A stretch of 64,000 nt of DNA, taken from the NCBI GenBank assembly GCA_017410245.1, contig JAFQRE010000045.1, forward strand, positions 62,001 through 126,000. Direction: 5' to 3'. Positions within the stretch are counted from its first letter, which is position 1. The number at the start of each line of letters is the position of its first letter. Origin of the DNA: Bacteroidaceae bacterium (GTDB lineage Bacteria; Bacteroidota; Bacteroidia; Bacteroidales; Barnesiellaceae_A). Shown piece by piece: positions 19,204-27,859 of this stretch. The position numbers and the translations under genes were made by a program. The notes under the pieces are model-generated. The model was not told the DNA's origin, ran no database searches, and worked only from the letters and a program-made list of their open reading frames with translations.

Positions 19204-20307
19204 ATGATTATTGGTATTCCCAAAGAGATTAAAAACAACGAAAATCGTGTTTCTTTAACTCCCGCCGGTGCTAAAGAACTTATTGCACATGGCCACATTG
19301 TATATGTACAACACAACGCAGGTACCAACAGTGGATTTCCCGACGAGGCTTACGAAGCGGCAGGCGCAACTATACTCCCTACTATCGAAGAGGTATATGC
19401 CATAGCCGAAATGATTATCAAGGTTAAAGAGCCTATCAAACAAGAGTATTCTCTTGTGCGCAAAGGCCAATTACTCTTTACTTATTTCCACTTTGCTTGC
19501 GACCGTGAGCTTACCGAGGCTATGCTTGCCAGCGGTGCTACCTGCTTGGCATACGAGACTGTTGTCGATCGCAATGGAGGTCTGCCCCTACTCATTCCCA
19601 TGAGCGAGGTTGCCGGACGTATGGCTACTCAAGAAGGCGCACGCTTCTTGGAGAAACCCCAAGGTGGACGTGGCGTTTTGTTGGGCGGTGTGCCGGGCGT
19701 AAAACCGGCCAAAATTCTTGTTTTGGGTGGTGGTATCGTTGGAACTAATGCGGCTCTTATCGCAGCCGGTTTTGGTGCCGATGTCACTTTATGCGACATC
19801 TCTCTACCTCGTTTACGCTACCTCAGCGAAGTGATGCCCAAGAATGTCAAGACTCTTTACTCATCGAGATACAATATCGAACAAGAACTGCCCACTACCG
19901 ACCTTGTTGTGGGAGCTGTACTCATTCCCGGAGCTAAAGCGCCTCACCTCATCAGTCGCGATATGCTCAAGTTGATGCGTCCCGGCAGCGTGATGGTAGA
20001 TGTGGCCATTGACCAAGGTGGTTGCTTCGAGACATCTCACCCCACAACCCACGCCGAACCTATATTTGAAGTTGATGGTGTTGTTCACTATTGCGTTGCC
20101 AACATACCCGGTGCTGTGCCTTGTACTTCTACGCTTGCACTCACCAACGCTACTCTTCCCTACGCCATTAAGTTGGCCGACATGGGTTGGGAGGCGGCTT
20201 GCCGTGCCGATGCAGGACTTGCCAAGGGCTTGAATATAGTCGATGGTAAAATTACATTCCCCGGTGTTGCCGAAGCCTTCGGTATGGAATGCCACGCTGC
20301 TTTGTAA
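19204..20307 (+). CDS. ald: Alanine dehydrogenase
   Basis: 367 residues, standard length. It interconverts L-alanine and pyruvate with NAD, linking nitrogen and carbon metabolism. The N-terminus MIIGIPKEIKNNENRVSLTP is diagnostic; K75 (IKVKEP) and H96 (FTYFHFA) match the substrate-binding Lys and catalytic His. The Rossmann motif is LVLGGGIVGTNAA, and DVAIDQGGC with HYCVANIPGAVP completes the family signature. Own promoter and strong terminator, so likely a single-gene unit. Confidence 0.96.
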   Translation: MIIGIPKEIKNNENRVSLTPAGAKELIAHGHIVYVQHNAGTNSGFPDEAYEAAGATILPTIEEVYAIAEMIIKVKEPIKQEYSLVRKGQLLFTYFHFACDRELTEAMLASGATCLAYETVVDRNGGLPLLIPMSEVAGRMATQEGARFLEKPQGGRGVLLGGVPGVKPAKILVLGGGIVGTNAALIAAGFGADVTLCDISLPRLRYLSEVMPKNVKTLYSSRYNIEQELPTTDLVVGAVLIPGAKAPHLISRDMLKLMRPGSVMVDVAIDQGGCFETSHPTTHAEPIFEVDGVVHYCVANIPGAVPCTSTLALTNATLPYAIKLADMGWEAACRADAGLAKGLNIVDGKITFPGVAEAFGMECHAAL

Positions 20308-20330
20308 TAGATATAGCTTCTCCCATATAC

Positions 20331-20369
20331 AAGACCGACCTTTGCCCACACATACAAAGGTCGGTCTTT
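20331..20369. terminator. Terminator between ald and the M1-like peptidase
   Basis: Perfect 14-base stem AAGACCGACCTTTG (20331-20344) with CAAAGGTCGGTCTT (20355-20368), followed by TTC on the plus strand. The genes converge on it. Confidence 0.8.
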
Positions 20370-20402
20370 CTATAACTGAGCATCGCCCTTGTAGTCACAC
20401 CT

Positions 20403-21653
20403 TTACAAATCAATATCACACTGACGTTCAAAATCGCTCCATTGCAAATTGGGTTGCGCATGACACGCTTTGTAGAAACGCACTATTGCATCTACCACCT
20501 TATCATAGCCTATTTCTCTTGCTATACTATCGAGCATGACAGGGCCTTTGCGATAGGTCACAACAATATTATCGTTCCTCAACACATCGTAAGGGTGAAT
20601 ATCTTGCTCTGTGCCCTTTATTTCATCACACAAGGTTCTGTAACGTTCTATCAGCCTCTCATACTCTTCTATGCCTACAATATCTCTTATACACATCAGT
20701 GTCATAAACTCATTGAGCGACTCTATCATAAACGCATATCCTCGCTCGCCTTCATCAACAAACATGGAATACTCACCTATCCAGCGATGCCCTATTTCAT
20801 GCACAAGGGGATATATGTGAGGATATGTTGCAAACTTCTCTTGTGATGCCGATATAAACCCCATGTTGTAACGATTGAATGCACTGTTTCCGTTGTGAAA
20901 CACAAAGGCCGGATACTCTTGAGTACCCAACATTGGGGATATAAAACCATCGTCATACTTAGACTCAAACCATTGCACCGACATTGTTGCCAAGCGACAC
21001 AACTCGTCAAATCGAAGCGAGTCGGCTTGCTGGCCTACAAGCTGATACACATCACATTTGTAGGGGCCATCTAATCTCTTTTTCTCATATCGTTCTTTTT
21101 CGAGAAAGACAAAATTCAAGGGCACACATTGCTCTATAGCTTGCCACTGCGACATATCTCTACCACCCATTGCAACGACCGACAGCGATGGAGGACATAT
21201 AAATTTCACCTCGCCACTATATACCATGCCCCGACTCATCGGATAGTAAAACTCTCCTCCGACACTGTATATAGTCTCCCATACCTCTGCGCCCTTACTT
21301 CCATACATAAATACAGCAGTAAGGTTCATAAATATATACTCCATCTTCACGCTCATCGTATCTTCGCCGGCTCTATAGAAGATTATCTGCCTTGCCTCGG
21401 GGTCAAAAACATACCGTATCGATTCGGGAGATATTTTCATTTCCTCCACTGCCATATCTTCAAAGTTTCCACCAAAATCGAGCGCTATAGAATCGCTCTG
21501 AGCAAAGTCTATGGTAAATTGACATTGCACCCTCAATGCACCATCGCCCATATCTCGTTTATCAAACAGCAAACGATAGTCCGACAGCCTCTGAGCATCT
21601 ACAACAAAGAATAGTGCAAACAGCAGCAAAAACAGAGATAAATAGCGTTTCAT
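20403..21653 (-). CDS. Secreted M1-like (gluzincin) metallopeptidase
   Basis: 416 residues with a signal peptide (MKRYLSLFLLLFALFFVVDA). The zinc motif HEIGH lies at 285-289, followed by RW as in M1 aminopeptidases. The third ligand is probably E315 in SLNEF, the equivalent of the M1 WLNEG motif. The distance from the last His is 26 residues, whereas M1 enzymes normally have 19, so there is a small insertion. An N-terminal beta-rich region of about 240 residues would correspond to the M1 saddle domain. The protein is smaller than most M1 enzymes. Function: probably a periplasmic aminopeptidase; not certain. Confidence 0.72.
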   Translation of the reverse strand: MKRYLSLFLLLFALFFVVDAQRLSDYRLLFDKRDMGDGALRVQCQFTIDFAQSDSIALDFGGNFEDMAVEEMKISPESIRYVFDPEARQIIFYRAGEDTMSVKMEYIFMNLTAVFMYGSKGAEVWETIYSVGGEFYYPMSRGMVYSGEVKFICPPSLSVVAMGGRDMSQWQAIEQCVPLNFVFLEKERYEKKRLDGPYKCDVYQLVGQQADSLRFDELCRLATMSVQWFESKYDDGFISPMLGTQEYPAFVFHNGNSAFNRYNMGFISASQEKFATYPHIYPLVHEIGHRWIGEYSMFVDEGERGYAFMIESLNEFMTLMCIRDIVGIEEYERLIERYRTLCDEIKGTEQDIHPYDVLRNDNIVVTYRKGPVMLDSIAREIGYDKVVDAIVRFYKACHAQPNLQWSDFERQCDIDL

Positions 21654-21855
21654 AGAAATTCATTTCTTTAACACAACTACGTACAAATTAGTTAATCTCG
21701 CAACCCACACAAAAATAGAGATTCAACAACTCCCAAACAAATATATTTGCAAAAAATCAAAGAAAATCATACCACAAAGACAAACATTTTGACCAATAAG
21801 CCGGGATTTGCCTCTATAGCCATCGACCGGTCATGCCATACATGGCTATATACAC

Positions 21856-21887
21856 AAAAAGAGCCAAGCTATTGCTTGACTCTTTTT
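21856..21887 (-). terminator. Terminator of tRNA-Pro
   Basis: Stem of 14 bases with one mismatch (21856-21869 with 21874-21887), A run on one side and T run on the other. It lies 14 bases past the tRNA 3' end on the minus strand. Confidence 0.75.
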
Positions 21888-21900
21888 CACTTTTGCTCGG

Positions 21901-21975
21901 TCGGGGTGACTGGATTCGAACCAGCGACAACACGCCCCCCAGACGTGTACTCTAACCGGGCTGAGCTACACCCCG
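21901..21975 (-). tRNA. tRNA-Pro, anticodon GGG
   Basis: On the minus strand a full cloverleaf can be drawn: acceptor CGGGGTG/CACCCCG, D arm GCTC/GAGT, anticodon stem CACGT/GCGTG with loop CTGGGGG (anticodon GGG at positions 34-36), and T arm GCTGG-TTCGAAT-CCAGT. Discriminator A; CCA is not encoded. GGG reads proline CCC and CCU codons. Confidence 0.95.
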
Positions 21976-21990
21976 TCTGAAAAGGTGATG

Positions 21991-22021
21991 CAAAGGTAGT
22001 ACTTTTTATATTAACTGCAAG
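21991..22021 (-). promoter_or_regulatory. Promoter of tRNA-Pro
   Basis: On the minus strand CTTG (22021-22018), 19 bases, TACCTTTG (21998-21991), about 16 bases before the tRNA 5' end. Confidence 0.75.
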
Positions 22022-22076
22022 CGTTTTTGATAAAAATTTTTCAAATATTTTTTTACAAAATTCATAACAGCCTGAT

Positions 22077-23132
22077 TTACAGATGAAATAAATCGCGATA
22101 AAAATCCAACGAAATTTCTATTTCTTTTCTCTCCACCGCATTATTTACCGCACAATCTCCTATGCGATGCAAAAGTGTAAAGTTTATTTTATCGCCTTCA
22201 TTCTTTTTATCGTGTTGCATAAGCTCTATCAACTCGTCATAATCATCGCAAGTTATAGCATAGGCACCATAGTGATTATCGATATACTTGGCAAGCGCAT
22301 ACACCACCTCCGAAGGTAACTTCAACAAGCGGTGCGACAATATCAGTTCGCACACCAACCCCCAAGCCACTGCATATCCATGAGGCACTGCGCGTCCATG
22401 ACGATGCGAATGACTCTCGATGGCATGCCCAATGGTATGCCCCAGATTGAGCCATTTGCGCATGCCCTTCTCATAGGGATCCTGCTCCACAATGCGTTGT
22501 TTCACCGCTATCGATTGCTGCAACATACACAGCATATCCTCTCCTCGGCAAGATGTCACATCTACATTCAATAATGTATCTAAATGTGATGAGCCATCAA
22601 TCAAGGCATGTTTTATCATCTCGGCAAAGCCCGACAACAACTCCTCGCGAGGTAGCGTGTCGAAAAAGCGCGATGAGATAACTACCGAACGGGCCGGGGC
22701 AAAAGTACCCACTTCGTTTTTCAAGCCGGCAAAGTTTACACCGGTTTTCCCTCCTACCGCAGCATCTACTGCACCCAATAGTGTTGTAGGGATATTGACA
22801 AACGACATACCTCGCTTGAAGGTTGCTGCAGCAAAACCACCCAAGTCGGTCACCATTCCTCCACCAATATTTATCATCATCGAGTGGCGCGTAGCCCCGT
22901 TATCGCAAAGCTCTTGCCACACCCGCTCTACAGTGCGCATGCTCTTAGCCTCCTCACCGGCCTCTATAACTATAGTATGAGCCTGCGACACATAAGGCGA
23001 GTTGATACGAGGCAATACCAATTGGTGTGTATGCTCATCGCACAACACATAACAACGATCGCCACCTACGGCATATACCGCCCGCGACAAAGCCTCTTCT
23101 ATATCATTGGTAAATATCACATCTTGCTTCAT
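22077..23132 (-). CDS. aroB: 3-dehydroquinate synthase
   Basis: 351 residues. AroB converts DAHP to 3-dehydroquinate, the second step of the shikimate pathway, using NAD and a divalent metal. Visible motifs: the NAD segment NIGGGMVTDLGGFAAATFKRG, VPTTLLGAVDAAVGGKTGVN-like sequence (NIPTTLLGAVDAAVGGKTGV), the metal-binding E in FAEMIKHALI and the two His in LNLGHTIGHAIES and GRAVPHGYAVAWG. Its ATG overlaps the stop of the HAD gene as ATGA, implying translational coupling. Confidence 0.96.
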   Translation of the reverse strand: MKQDVIFTNDIEEALSRAVYAVGGDRCYVLCDEHTHQLVLPRINSPYVSQAHTIVIEAGEEAKSMRTVERVWQELCDNGATRHSMMINIGGGMVTDLGGFAAATFKRGMSFVNIPTTLLGAVDAAVGGKTGVNFAGLKNEVGTFAPARSVVISSRFFDTLPREELLSGFAEMIKHALIDGSSHLDTLLNVDVTSCRGEDMLCMLQQSIAVKQRIVEQDPYEKGMRKWLNLGHTIGHAIESHSHRHGRAVPHGYAVAWGLVCELILSHRLLKLPSEVVYALAKYIDNHYGAYAITCDDYDELIELMQHDKKNEGDKINFTLLHRIGDCAVNNAVERKEIEISLDFYRDLFHL

Positions 23133-23875
23133 ATCTTCACACTATTGATTGTCTCTATCAATTCGGCCACATGATTGGCAAAGTGAGGCATAGAATCAAA
23201 CACTACATCGGCTCCTGCATCATACAGTACCTGAGGCGATATAGGGCCGGTATTGACCGCCACCGTAAAGACTCCCGCCGCCACGCCGGCCTGTACACCC
23301 AATGGAGCATTCTCTATGACAATAGCCTCGTGAGCAGCCACTCCGGCTCGCTGCAATCCCATCAGATAGGGTTCGGGCGATGGTTTTCCATGCTTCACGT
23401 CCTCTCCAGTAATGCGATAAGGCATATTGAAAGCCCGAGGATAGTCGGTATCGAGCTGTTCGAGCAATGTCCCTTGACTCGATCCTGTAACCAATACCGT
23501 GCGGACATCGTGCGCCAACAAGGTCGCTATCATAGCATCGGCACTCGGCATCATTTGAGCCTGTGGCAAAAGCTTAAATTGGCGCACCTTCTCGGCATAC
23601 AATGCCAAGGAGACTTCTTCGGGAGCATCATGACCATAGGCCCTATTGAACAATAGGTTGATAGTGCGGGTGCGTGTACTACCCTCCAATAAATAGAACT
23701 CTTCGCGCGAGCAGGGTATGCCCAACGGCTCTATGGTCTTATACCAACCCTCCACGTGGTTGGGCATCGAGTCATAGAGCACACCGTCCATATCTATAAG
23801 AGCTGCCCTGCAACACATTGTTCCACAGCCCATACGGCTCATATATTTTCTTATGCTTTCTTCTATTTTCATCAT
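23129..23875 (-). CDS. HAD-superfamily phosphatase/phosphoglucomutase-like
   Basis: About 248 residues from ATG 23875; a start a few codons downstream is also possible. The HAD motif I is LIDMDGVLYDSMPNH (nucleophile Asp and acid/base Asp), motif II is TVLVTGSSQG, and the late loop is VIENAPLGVQAGVAAG. The helical cap after motif I puts it with beta-phosphoglucomutase-like and related sugar-phosphate phosphatases. The gene overlaps aroB by four bases, but the enzyme has no known shikimate role. Substrate not determined. Confidence 0.88.
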   Translation of the reverse strand: MMKIEESIRKYMSRMGCGTMCCRAALIDMDGVLYDSMPNHVEGWYKTIEPLGIPCSREEFYLLEGSTRTRTINLLFNRAYGHDAPEEVSLALYAEKVRQFKLLPQAQMMPSADAMIATLLAHDVRTVLVTGSSQGTLLEQLDTDYPRAFNMPYRITGEDVKHGKPSPEPYLMGLQRAGVAAHEAIVIENAPLGVQAGVAAGVFTVAVNTGPISPQVLYDAGADVVFDSMPHFANHVAELIETINSVKI

Positions 23876-24000
23876 GATTTATGCAACGCTATTGCATGCA
23901 AAAATACAAAGTTTTCGGCGTTTTTATGATAATATCAAATAAAAAGAGTAGCTTTGTGCCTACACAACTACACTCGACATACAACAAAGAATATATAAAT

Positions 24001-24738
24001 ATGAAAAGAAACACCATTTTTGCAACCGTATGCGTAGCAATACTCGCATCTTGCAGCAGCCAACCTACCGAGAAAGATTACATCGATGCATTTATCGACC
24101 TTGCCGGTGACAATGTAGCCAACAAAGAGAGCATCGCAATAGCTCACAGCCAAGACATCACATTGGCCGACAGCATGGCATACATTACCTTCACATTGGC
24201 TCAAGAGTATCAAGACCTCCTCAACGAGAAGAAACTCGCATGGGAGAATAAAATACAAGATTGTGAAAAAGACGAAAAAGCCAATATACTGCGACACGAA
24301 GACTATATGAAGAAGTATGAGGCTGCCAAGCGTCAATATGGCAACAGCATCAAGCACAAATCCAAAATAGAGGGCTACCTCAAAGCCGCCCAAAAGTTAC
24401 CTTCAAACCACGAAGAGTACCTCAAATTCGACCGCAGTCGCAGCTACTCATTCACTCGCGATGCCGAGAACTTGCAAGCCGACTATGAGCAACACCTCGC
24501 ACTCACACTCCAAGGATATGCAGCGCAGCACCCCAGCATGCTGGTGCAAGGCGACCGCACACCCGACGAGGTAGTAGCAACGGTATATAGCATAAGCTAC
24601 ACCAACAGCAACAACGAAAGCGTAACCGAACAATACATCTTCAACAACAACCCCGTTGCAGCCCTCGAGAGATTGAGTAACGAAAGCACAAATATCCTCA
24701 ATTACAACCAAACAGATAGCAACCAAGAAGCACAATAA
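24001..24738 (+). CDS. Lipoprotein of unknown function, charged/coiled-coil
   Basis: 245 residues from ATG 24001; the frame is open to 23881, but only the ATG at 24001 gives a proper lipoprotein signal (MKRNTIFATVCVAILASCSS, lipid-bearing Cys at C18). The mature protein is rich in Lys, Glu and Gln with a probable long helix or coiled coil (residues about 60-160: LNEKKLAWENKIQDCEKDEK and following), then a more globular C-terminus and a Gln/Asn-rich tail. I do not recognise a family. It is divergent from the HAD-aroB pair, with the region between serving both. Confidence 0.75.
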   Translation: MKRNTIFATVCVAILASCSSQPTEKDYIDAFIDLAGDNVANKESIAIAHSQDITLADSMAYITFTLAQEYQDLLNEKKLAWENKIQDCEKDEKANILRHEDYMKKYEAAKRQYGNSIKHKSKIEGYLKAAQKLPSNHEEYLKFDRSRSYSFTRDAENLQADYEQHLALTLQGYAAQHPSMLVQGDRTPDEVVATVYSISYTNSNNESVTEQYIFNNNPVAALERLSNESTNILNYNQTDSNQEAQ

Positions 24739-24783
24739 CACGTGCTATAAAGTGCCAAAGGAGTAAAAATATGCTATAAAACA

Positions 24784-24808
24784 TGCACAGACGCACCGCG
24801 TTTGTGCA
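24784..24808. terminator. Hairpin between the lipoprotein gene and acpP
   Basis: TGCACA-g-ACGC-acc-GCGT-t-TGTGCA folds into an almost perfect stem. It lacks a T run directly after, so it may be a weak terminator or part of the acpP leader. Confidence 0.4.
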
Positions 24809-24921
24809 ACAAATAACATTTTCTTTATAGAGAATAGCCTAAAATTCGACAAAAATAGCTTTCTTTGCACAGCATTTTTGCAGAAAAAACTTCTTATTAA
24901 TTCATTTAAAAAAGAAAAACT

Positions 24922-25164
24922 ATGTCTGAAGTTGCAGTAAAAGTAAGATCTATCATCGCAGAACGTTTGGGTCGTCCCGAGTCTGCCGTTACTAACGAAG
25001 CTAGCTTCGCCAACGATTTGGGTGCCGATTCACTCGATACAGTAGAAATGATCATGGATTTCGAAAACACTTTCGATATCAAAATTCCCGATGAGGAAGC
25101 AGAAAAAATCACAACTGTAGGCGAGGCTATCGAGCACATCGAAAAAGCTCTTGCTGAGAAATAA
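24922..25164 (+). CDS. acpP: Acyl carrier protein
   Basis: 80 residues, acidic and helical. ACP carries growing acyl chains on a phosphopantetheine arm attached to the serine of the DSL motif, here S37 in [13 protein letters not shown]. It is followed after three bases by fabF, the usual partner, so the two are co-transcribed. The leader upstream contains TTTCTTTG-like sequence near 24860 that could be a weak -7 box. Confidence 0.97.
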   Translation: MSEVAVKVRSIIAERLGRPESAVTNEASFANDLGADSLDTVEMIMDFENTFDIKIPDEEAEKITTVGEAIEHIEKALAEK

Positions 25165-25167
25165 TTT

Positions 25168-26433
25168 ATGGAACTTAAAAGAGTCGTAGTAACAGGTCTG
25201 GGTTCAATTACGCCATTGGGAAACAACGTTGCCGATACTTGGCAAGCTGCTATCAATGGAGTAAGTGGAGCCGGACCCATTACTCATTTTGATGCCAGCG
25301 AGTTTAAGACCCAATTTGCTTGCGAGGTAAAGAATTTCGACCCGCTCAACTACTTTGACAACGTCAAAGATGCACGCAAACTCGACCTCTTTGCCCAATA
25401 TGCCATCGCAGCAGTAAAAGAGGCAATGACCAACTCGGGCATCGATGTAGAGAAAATCAACCGCGAACGAGCCGGTGTTATCTTTGCGGCCGGTATTGGT
25501 GGCTTGGGTACCTTTGAACAAGAGGTGACCAACTACGCATTACACCCCGAAAGAGGTCCTCGCTATAGTCCCTTCTTCATTCCTAAGATGATTGCCGACA
25601 TAGCTGCAGGACAAATCTCAATGCTTTACGGATTTCATGGCCCCAACTTTGGTACCGTTTCGGCATGTGCTTCGTCAAACCACTCTATTATTGACGCCTA
25701 CAATTACATTCGCTTAGGTAAAGCAGATGTAATCATATCGGGTGGTGCCGAAGCTGCTATCTACGCTGCAGGCGTAGGTGGCTTCAACTCTATGCACGCG
25801 CTCTCTACTCGCAATGATTCACCCCTTACAGCTTCACGCCCCTTCAGTGGCTCTCGCGACGGTTTTGTTATGGGCGAAGGTGGCAACTGCCTCATTCTTG
25901 AAGAAATGGATCATGCCTTGGCTCGTGGTGCTAAAATTTACGCCGAGATAGCCGGTGGTGGTTTGGCAGCCGATGCCTATCACCTCACCGCCACCCACCC
26001 CGAGGGCTTGGGTGCAAAACTCGTTATGCGCAATGCACTCGAAGACGCCGGCATGAAACCCGAAGATATCGACTACATCAACACCCACGGTACTTCAACA
26101 CCCGTTGGCGACCTCTCGGAGGTAAAAGCTATCAAAGAAGTCTTTGGAGAGCATGCCTACAAGCTCAATATCAGCTCTACCAAGTCTATGACCGGACACT
26201 TATTGGGTGCAGCCGGTGCTTTGGAAGCTGTATTGTGTATCAAGGCTATGGAAGACGGCATTGTTCCCCCCACTATCAACCACGAAGAGGGTGACAATGA
26301 CCCCGAGATTGACTACAATCTCAATTTTACATTTAACAAAGCACAGAAACGCGAAATTCGTGCTGCTATGTCCAACACATTTGGCTTCGGTGGTCACAAT
26401 GCTTGCGTAATCTTGAAAAAATTCGAGAAATAA
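25168..26433 (+). CDS. fabF: Beta-ketoacyl-ACP synthase II
   Basis: 421 residues. FabF elongates acyl-ACP by condensing it with malonyl-ACP. The nucleophile Cys is in TVSACASSNHSI; the two catalytic histidines are in NTHGTSTPVGD and STKSMTGHLLGAAGA; the FGFGGHNA loop near the C-terminus is intact. It sits between acpP and rnc, a fatty-acid/RNase III arrangement found in many bacteria. Confidence 0.97.
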   Translation: MELKRVVVTGLGSITPLGNNVADTWQAAINGVSGAGPITHFDASEFKTQFACEVKNFDPLNYFDNVKDARKLDLFAQYAIAAVKEAMTNSGIDVEKINRERAGVIFAAGIGGLGTFEQEVTNYALHPERGPRYSPFFIPKMIADIAAGQISMLYGFHGPNFGTVSACASSNHSIIDAYNYIRLGKADVIISGGAEAAIYAAGVGGFNSMHALSTRNDSPLTASRPFSGSRDGFVMGEGGNCLILEEMDHALARGAKIYAEIAGGGLAADAYHLTATHPEGLGAKLVMRNALEDAGMKPEDIDYINTHGTSTPVGDLSEVKAIKEVFGEHAYKLNISSTKSMTGHLLGAAGALEAVLCIKAMEDGIVPPTINHEEGDNDPEIDYNLNFTFNKAQKREIRAAMSNTFGFGGHNACVILKKFEK

Positions 26434-26437
26434 CAAA

Positions 26438-27241
26438 GTGCGTATTCCACTCTATAACACGATAAGACTCTGGGTGCTACGTCGCCAAGAGCCTTATCGT
26501 GTTTTTTATGATATGCTGGGATTTTGCCCCAACAACATACAACTCTTTCAACAAGCCTGTCGCCACCGTTCGGCCAATAGAGACTACCATAACAAAGGCG
26601 ACAACGAACGGCTTGAGTTTCTTGGCGACGCCATTCTTGGAGCCATCGTTTCCGACATTATATTCGAGACCTACAAGAGTAAAAACGAAGGCTTCCTATC
26701 GAAAACCCGTTCTAAGATAGTACAACGCGAAACACTCAATCACGTTGCTACCGACTTGGGGCTGAACAATATTGTCGAGACTACAATGCACTCGACATCG
26801 CACAACAACTACACCTATGGCAATGCCCTGGAAGCCCTCATCGGCGCCATATACCTCGACCAAGGCTACGAAAAATGCCGCAAAATCGTTGAGGAACGCA
26901 TCATAAAGAAGTATATCGACATCGAAAAAATAGCTCGACAAGAACTCAATTTCAAGTCGAGACTCATTGAGTGGTGCCAACATCACCACCTCCCCTACTA
27001 TTTCGAAACCATCGACACCACAGCCGATAATCATAACAACCCCATCTTCACAGCCCGCATCTATATTACCGACAATCTGCTGGGCGAGGGCACAGGATAC
27101 ACCAAAAAAGAGGCGCAACAAAATGCAGCCCACGTTGCCATGCGACACATTCGCAAGCAACACAACTACGCCGAGGTATTGCGCAGCAACCTTACCACCG
27201 AAGAACAAGAAACGGCCGTACAAGATTTACAAGAAGAATAA
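26438..27241 (+). CDS. rnc: Ribonuclease III
   Basis: 267 residues from GTG 26438, four bases after the fabF stop. The signature NERLEFLGDAILGAIVSD holds the catalytic acidic residues, with the second acidic site in NALEALIGAIYLDQGYE. A C-terminal double-stranded-RNA-binding domain follows (FKSRLIEWCQHHHLPYYFET ... GTGYTKKEAQQNAAHVAM). The GTG start is favoured because the N-terminal segment before FYDMLGF resembles the extended N-terminus of Bacteroidota RNase III and translation can couple to fabF. It processes rRNA and other duplex RNA. Confidence 0.94.
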   Translation: MRIPLYNTIRLWVLRRQEPYRVFYDMLGFCPNNIQLFQQACRHRSANRDYHNKGDNERLEFLGDAILGAIVSDIIFETYKSKNEGFLSKTRSKIVQRETLNHVATDLGLNNIVETTMHSTSHNNYTYGNALEALIGAIYLDQGYEKCRKIVEERIIKKYIDIEKIARQELNFKSRLIEWCQHHHLPYYFETIDTTADNHNNPIFTARIYITDNLLGEGTGYTKKEAQQNAAHVAMRHIRKQHNYAEVLRSNLTTEEQETAVQDLQEE

Positions 27242-27655
27242 ATCCGGCCTACCTACGTCATTTCCCATCATCGCGCCATAGGCATTACGATTTTAGCAGG
27301 AGCAGAAAAGGCAACCTTTTGCTTCTCTGTGTTGCATAGCAATATAGGGGAGATGTCGAGCCGTGCGAGACTGAGGGATTGAAATTATATTATGGTTATT
27401 TATCCCATATTCATCGATGTTCAATAATCCGTTTCCGCATTTGGCAATACGACCGTTCGTAGAGTCGCGACGCTCGCGACTCGTGCCTCAATAGAGGCAA
27501 TGAATATGCTAAAGAGGGGGGCTTGTCCGTTCCGGCCACAACGCTTGTAGCTCTACGAAATGCCGTATCGCCATTGGTGCAATGTGGTTACGGTAATTCA
27601 AGCAAATGGGCAGAAAAGATTGCTCTACGGCTTCTACAAAATGAGTATAATGGGC
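27242..27655. other. Non-coding stretch with nested palindromes
   Basis: No convincing coding sequence on either strand. It holds a weak hairpin near 27306-27320 (AAAAGG-caa-CCTTTT), perhaps the rnc terminator though without a T run, and the palindromic element described separately at 27443-27572. Confidence 0.6.
27443..27572. repeat. MITE-like or REP-like palindromic element
   Basis: Outer arms: GGCAATACG (27444-27452) pairs with CGTATCGCC (27564-27572) at 8 of 9 positions, and TTCGTAGAG (27457-27465) pairs perfectly with CTCTACGAA (27551-27559). Inside, GAGTCGCGA (27463-27471) and TCGCGACTC (27475-27483) form a perfect nine-base hairpin with a three-base loop, and TGCCTC/GAGGCA (27485-27500) a second one. 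Terminal inverted repeats around a non-coding core suggest a miniature mobile element; a structured RNA is the alternative. The boundaries are approximate. Confidence 0.55.
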
Positions 27656-27690
27656 ATAAAAAAACTGCGTCCCTCCATGAGGAACGCAGT
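27656..27690 (-). terminator. Terminator downstream of the zinc-ribbon remnant
   Basis: ACTGCGT-c-CCTC-cat-GAGG-a-ACGCAGT (27664-27690) is followed on the minus strand by seven T. A well-formed minus-strand terminator shows that something real was transcribed toward it. Confidence 0.8.
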
Positions 27691-27712
27691 CGATAATGAG
27701 TTATTTAGATAC

Positions 27713-27859
27713 TTATTTAACATTGTGTTGCTCACCACAAACCGAGCAAGTGTACTCATCAGGGTAGTTTACAGTTACACCATCAACAGCTTTAAGCCCT
27801 CTTACACCTAATTGATTACCACCCCTTTTTCTTTAGGGGTGTGGTAATTTGCTACACAT
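27713..27859 (-). pseudogene. Broken small zinc-ribbon-like ORF
   Basis: Reading from ATG 27859 gives MCSKLPHP, then an in-frame TAA (codon 9, 27835-27833), then about 39 sense codons ending YPDEYTCSVCGEQHNVK and TAA at 27713. The CSVC pair and surrounding residues resemble half of a small zinc or rubredoxin-like ribbon. No ATG, GTG or TTG follows the internal stop, so the downstream part cannot be translated normally. A terminator lies 23 bases after the stop. The internal stop falls inside a palindrome (27816-27848). I cannot name the family. Confidence 0.4.
27816..27848. repeat. Inverted repeat in the zinc-ribbon remnant
   Basis: TTACCACCCCT... pairs with ...AGGGGTGTGGTAA, imperfect only by a two-base bulge. 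It contains the stop that breaks the small ORF. Confidence 0.6.

Noticed and set aside
27560..27811. Plus-strand open frame of 83 codons in the gap after rnc
   Set aside because: It overlaps a minus-strand terminator and the zinc-ribbon remnant, and shows no coding character.
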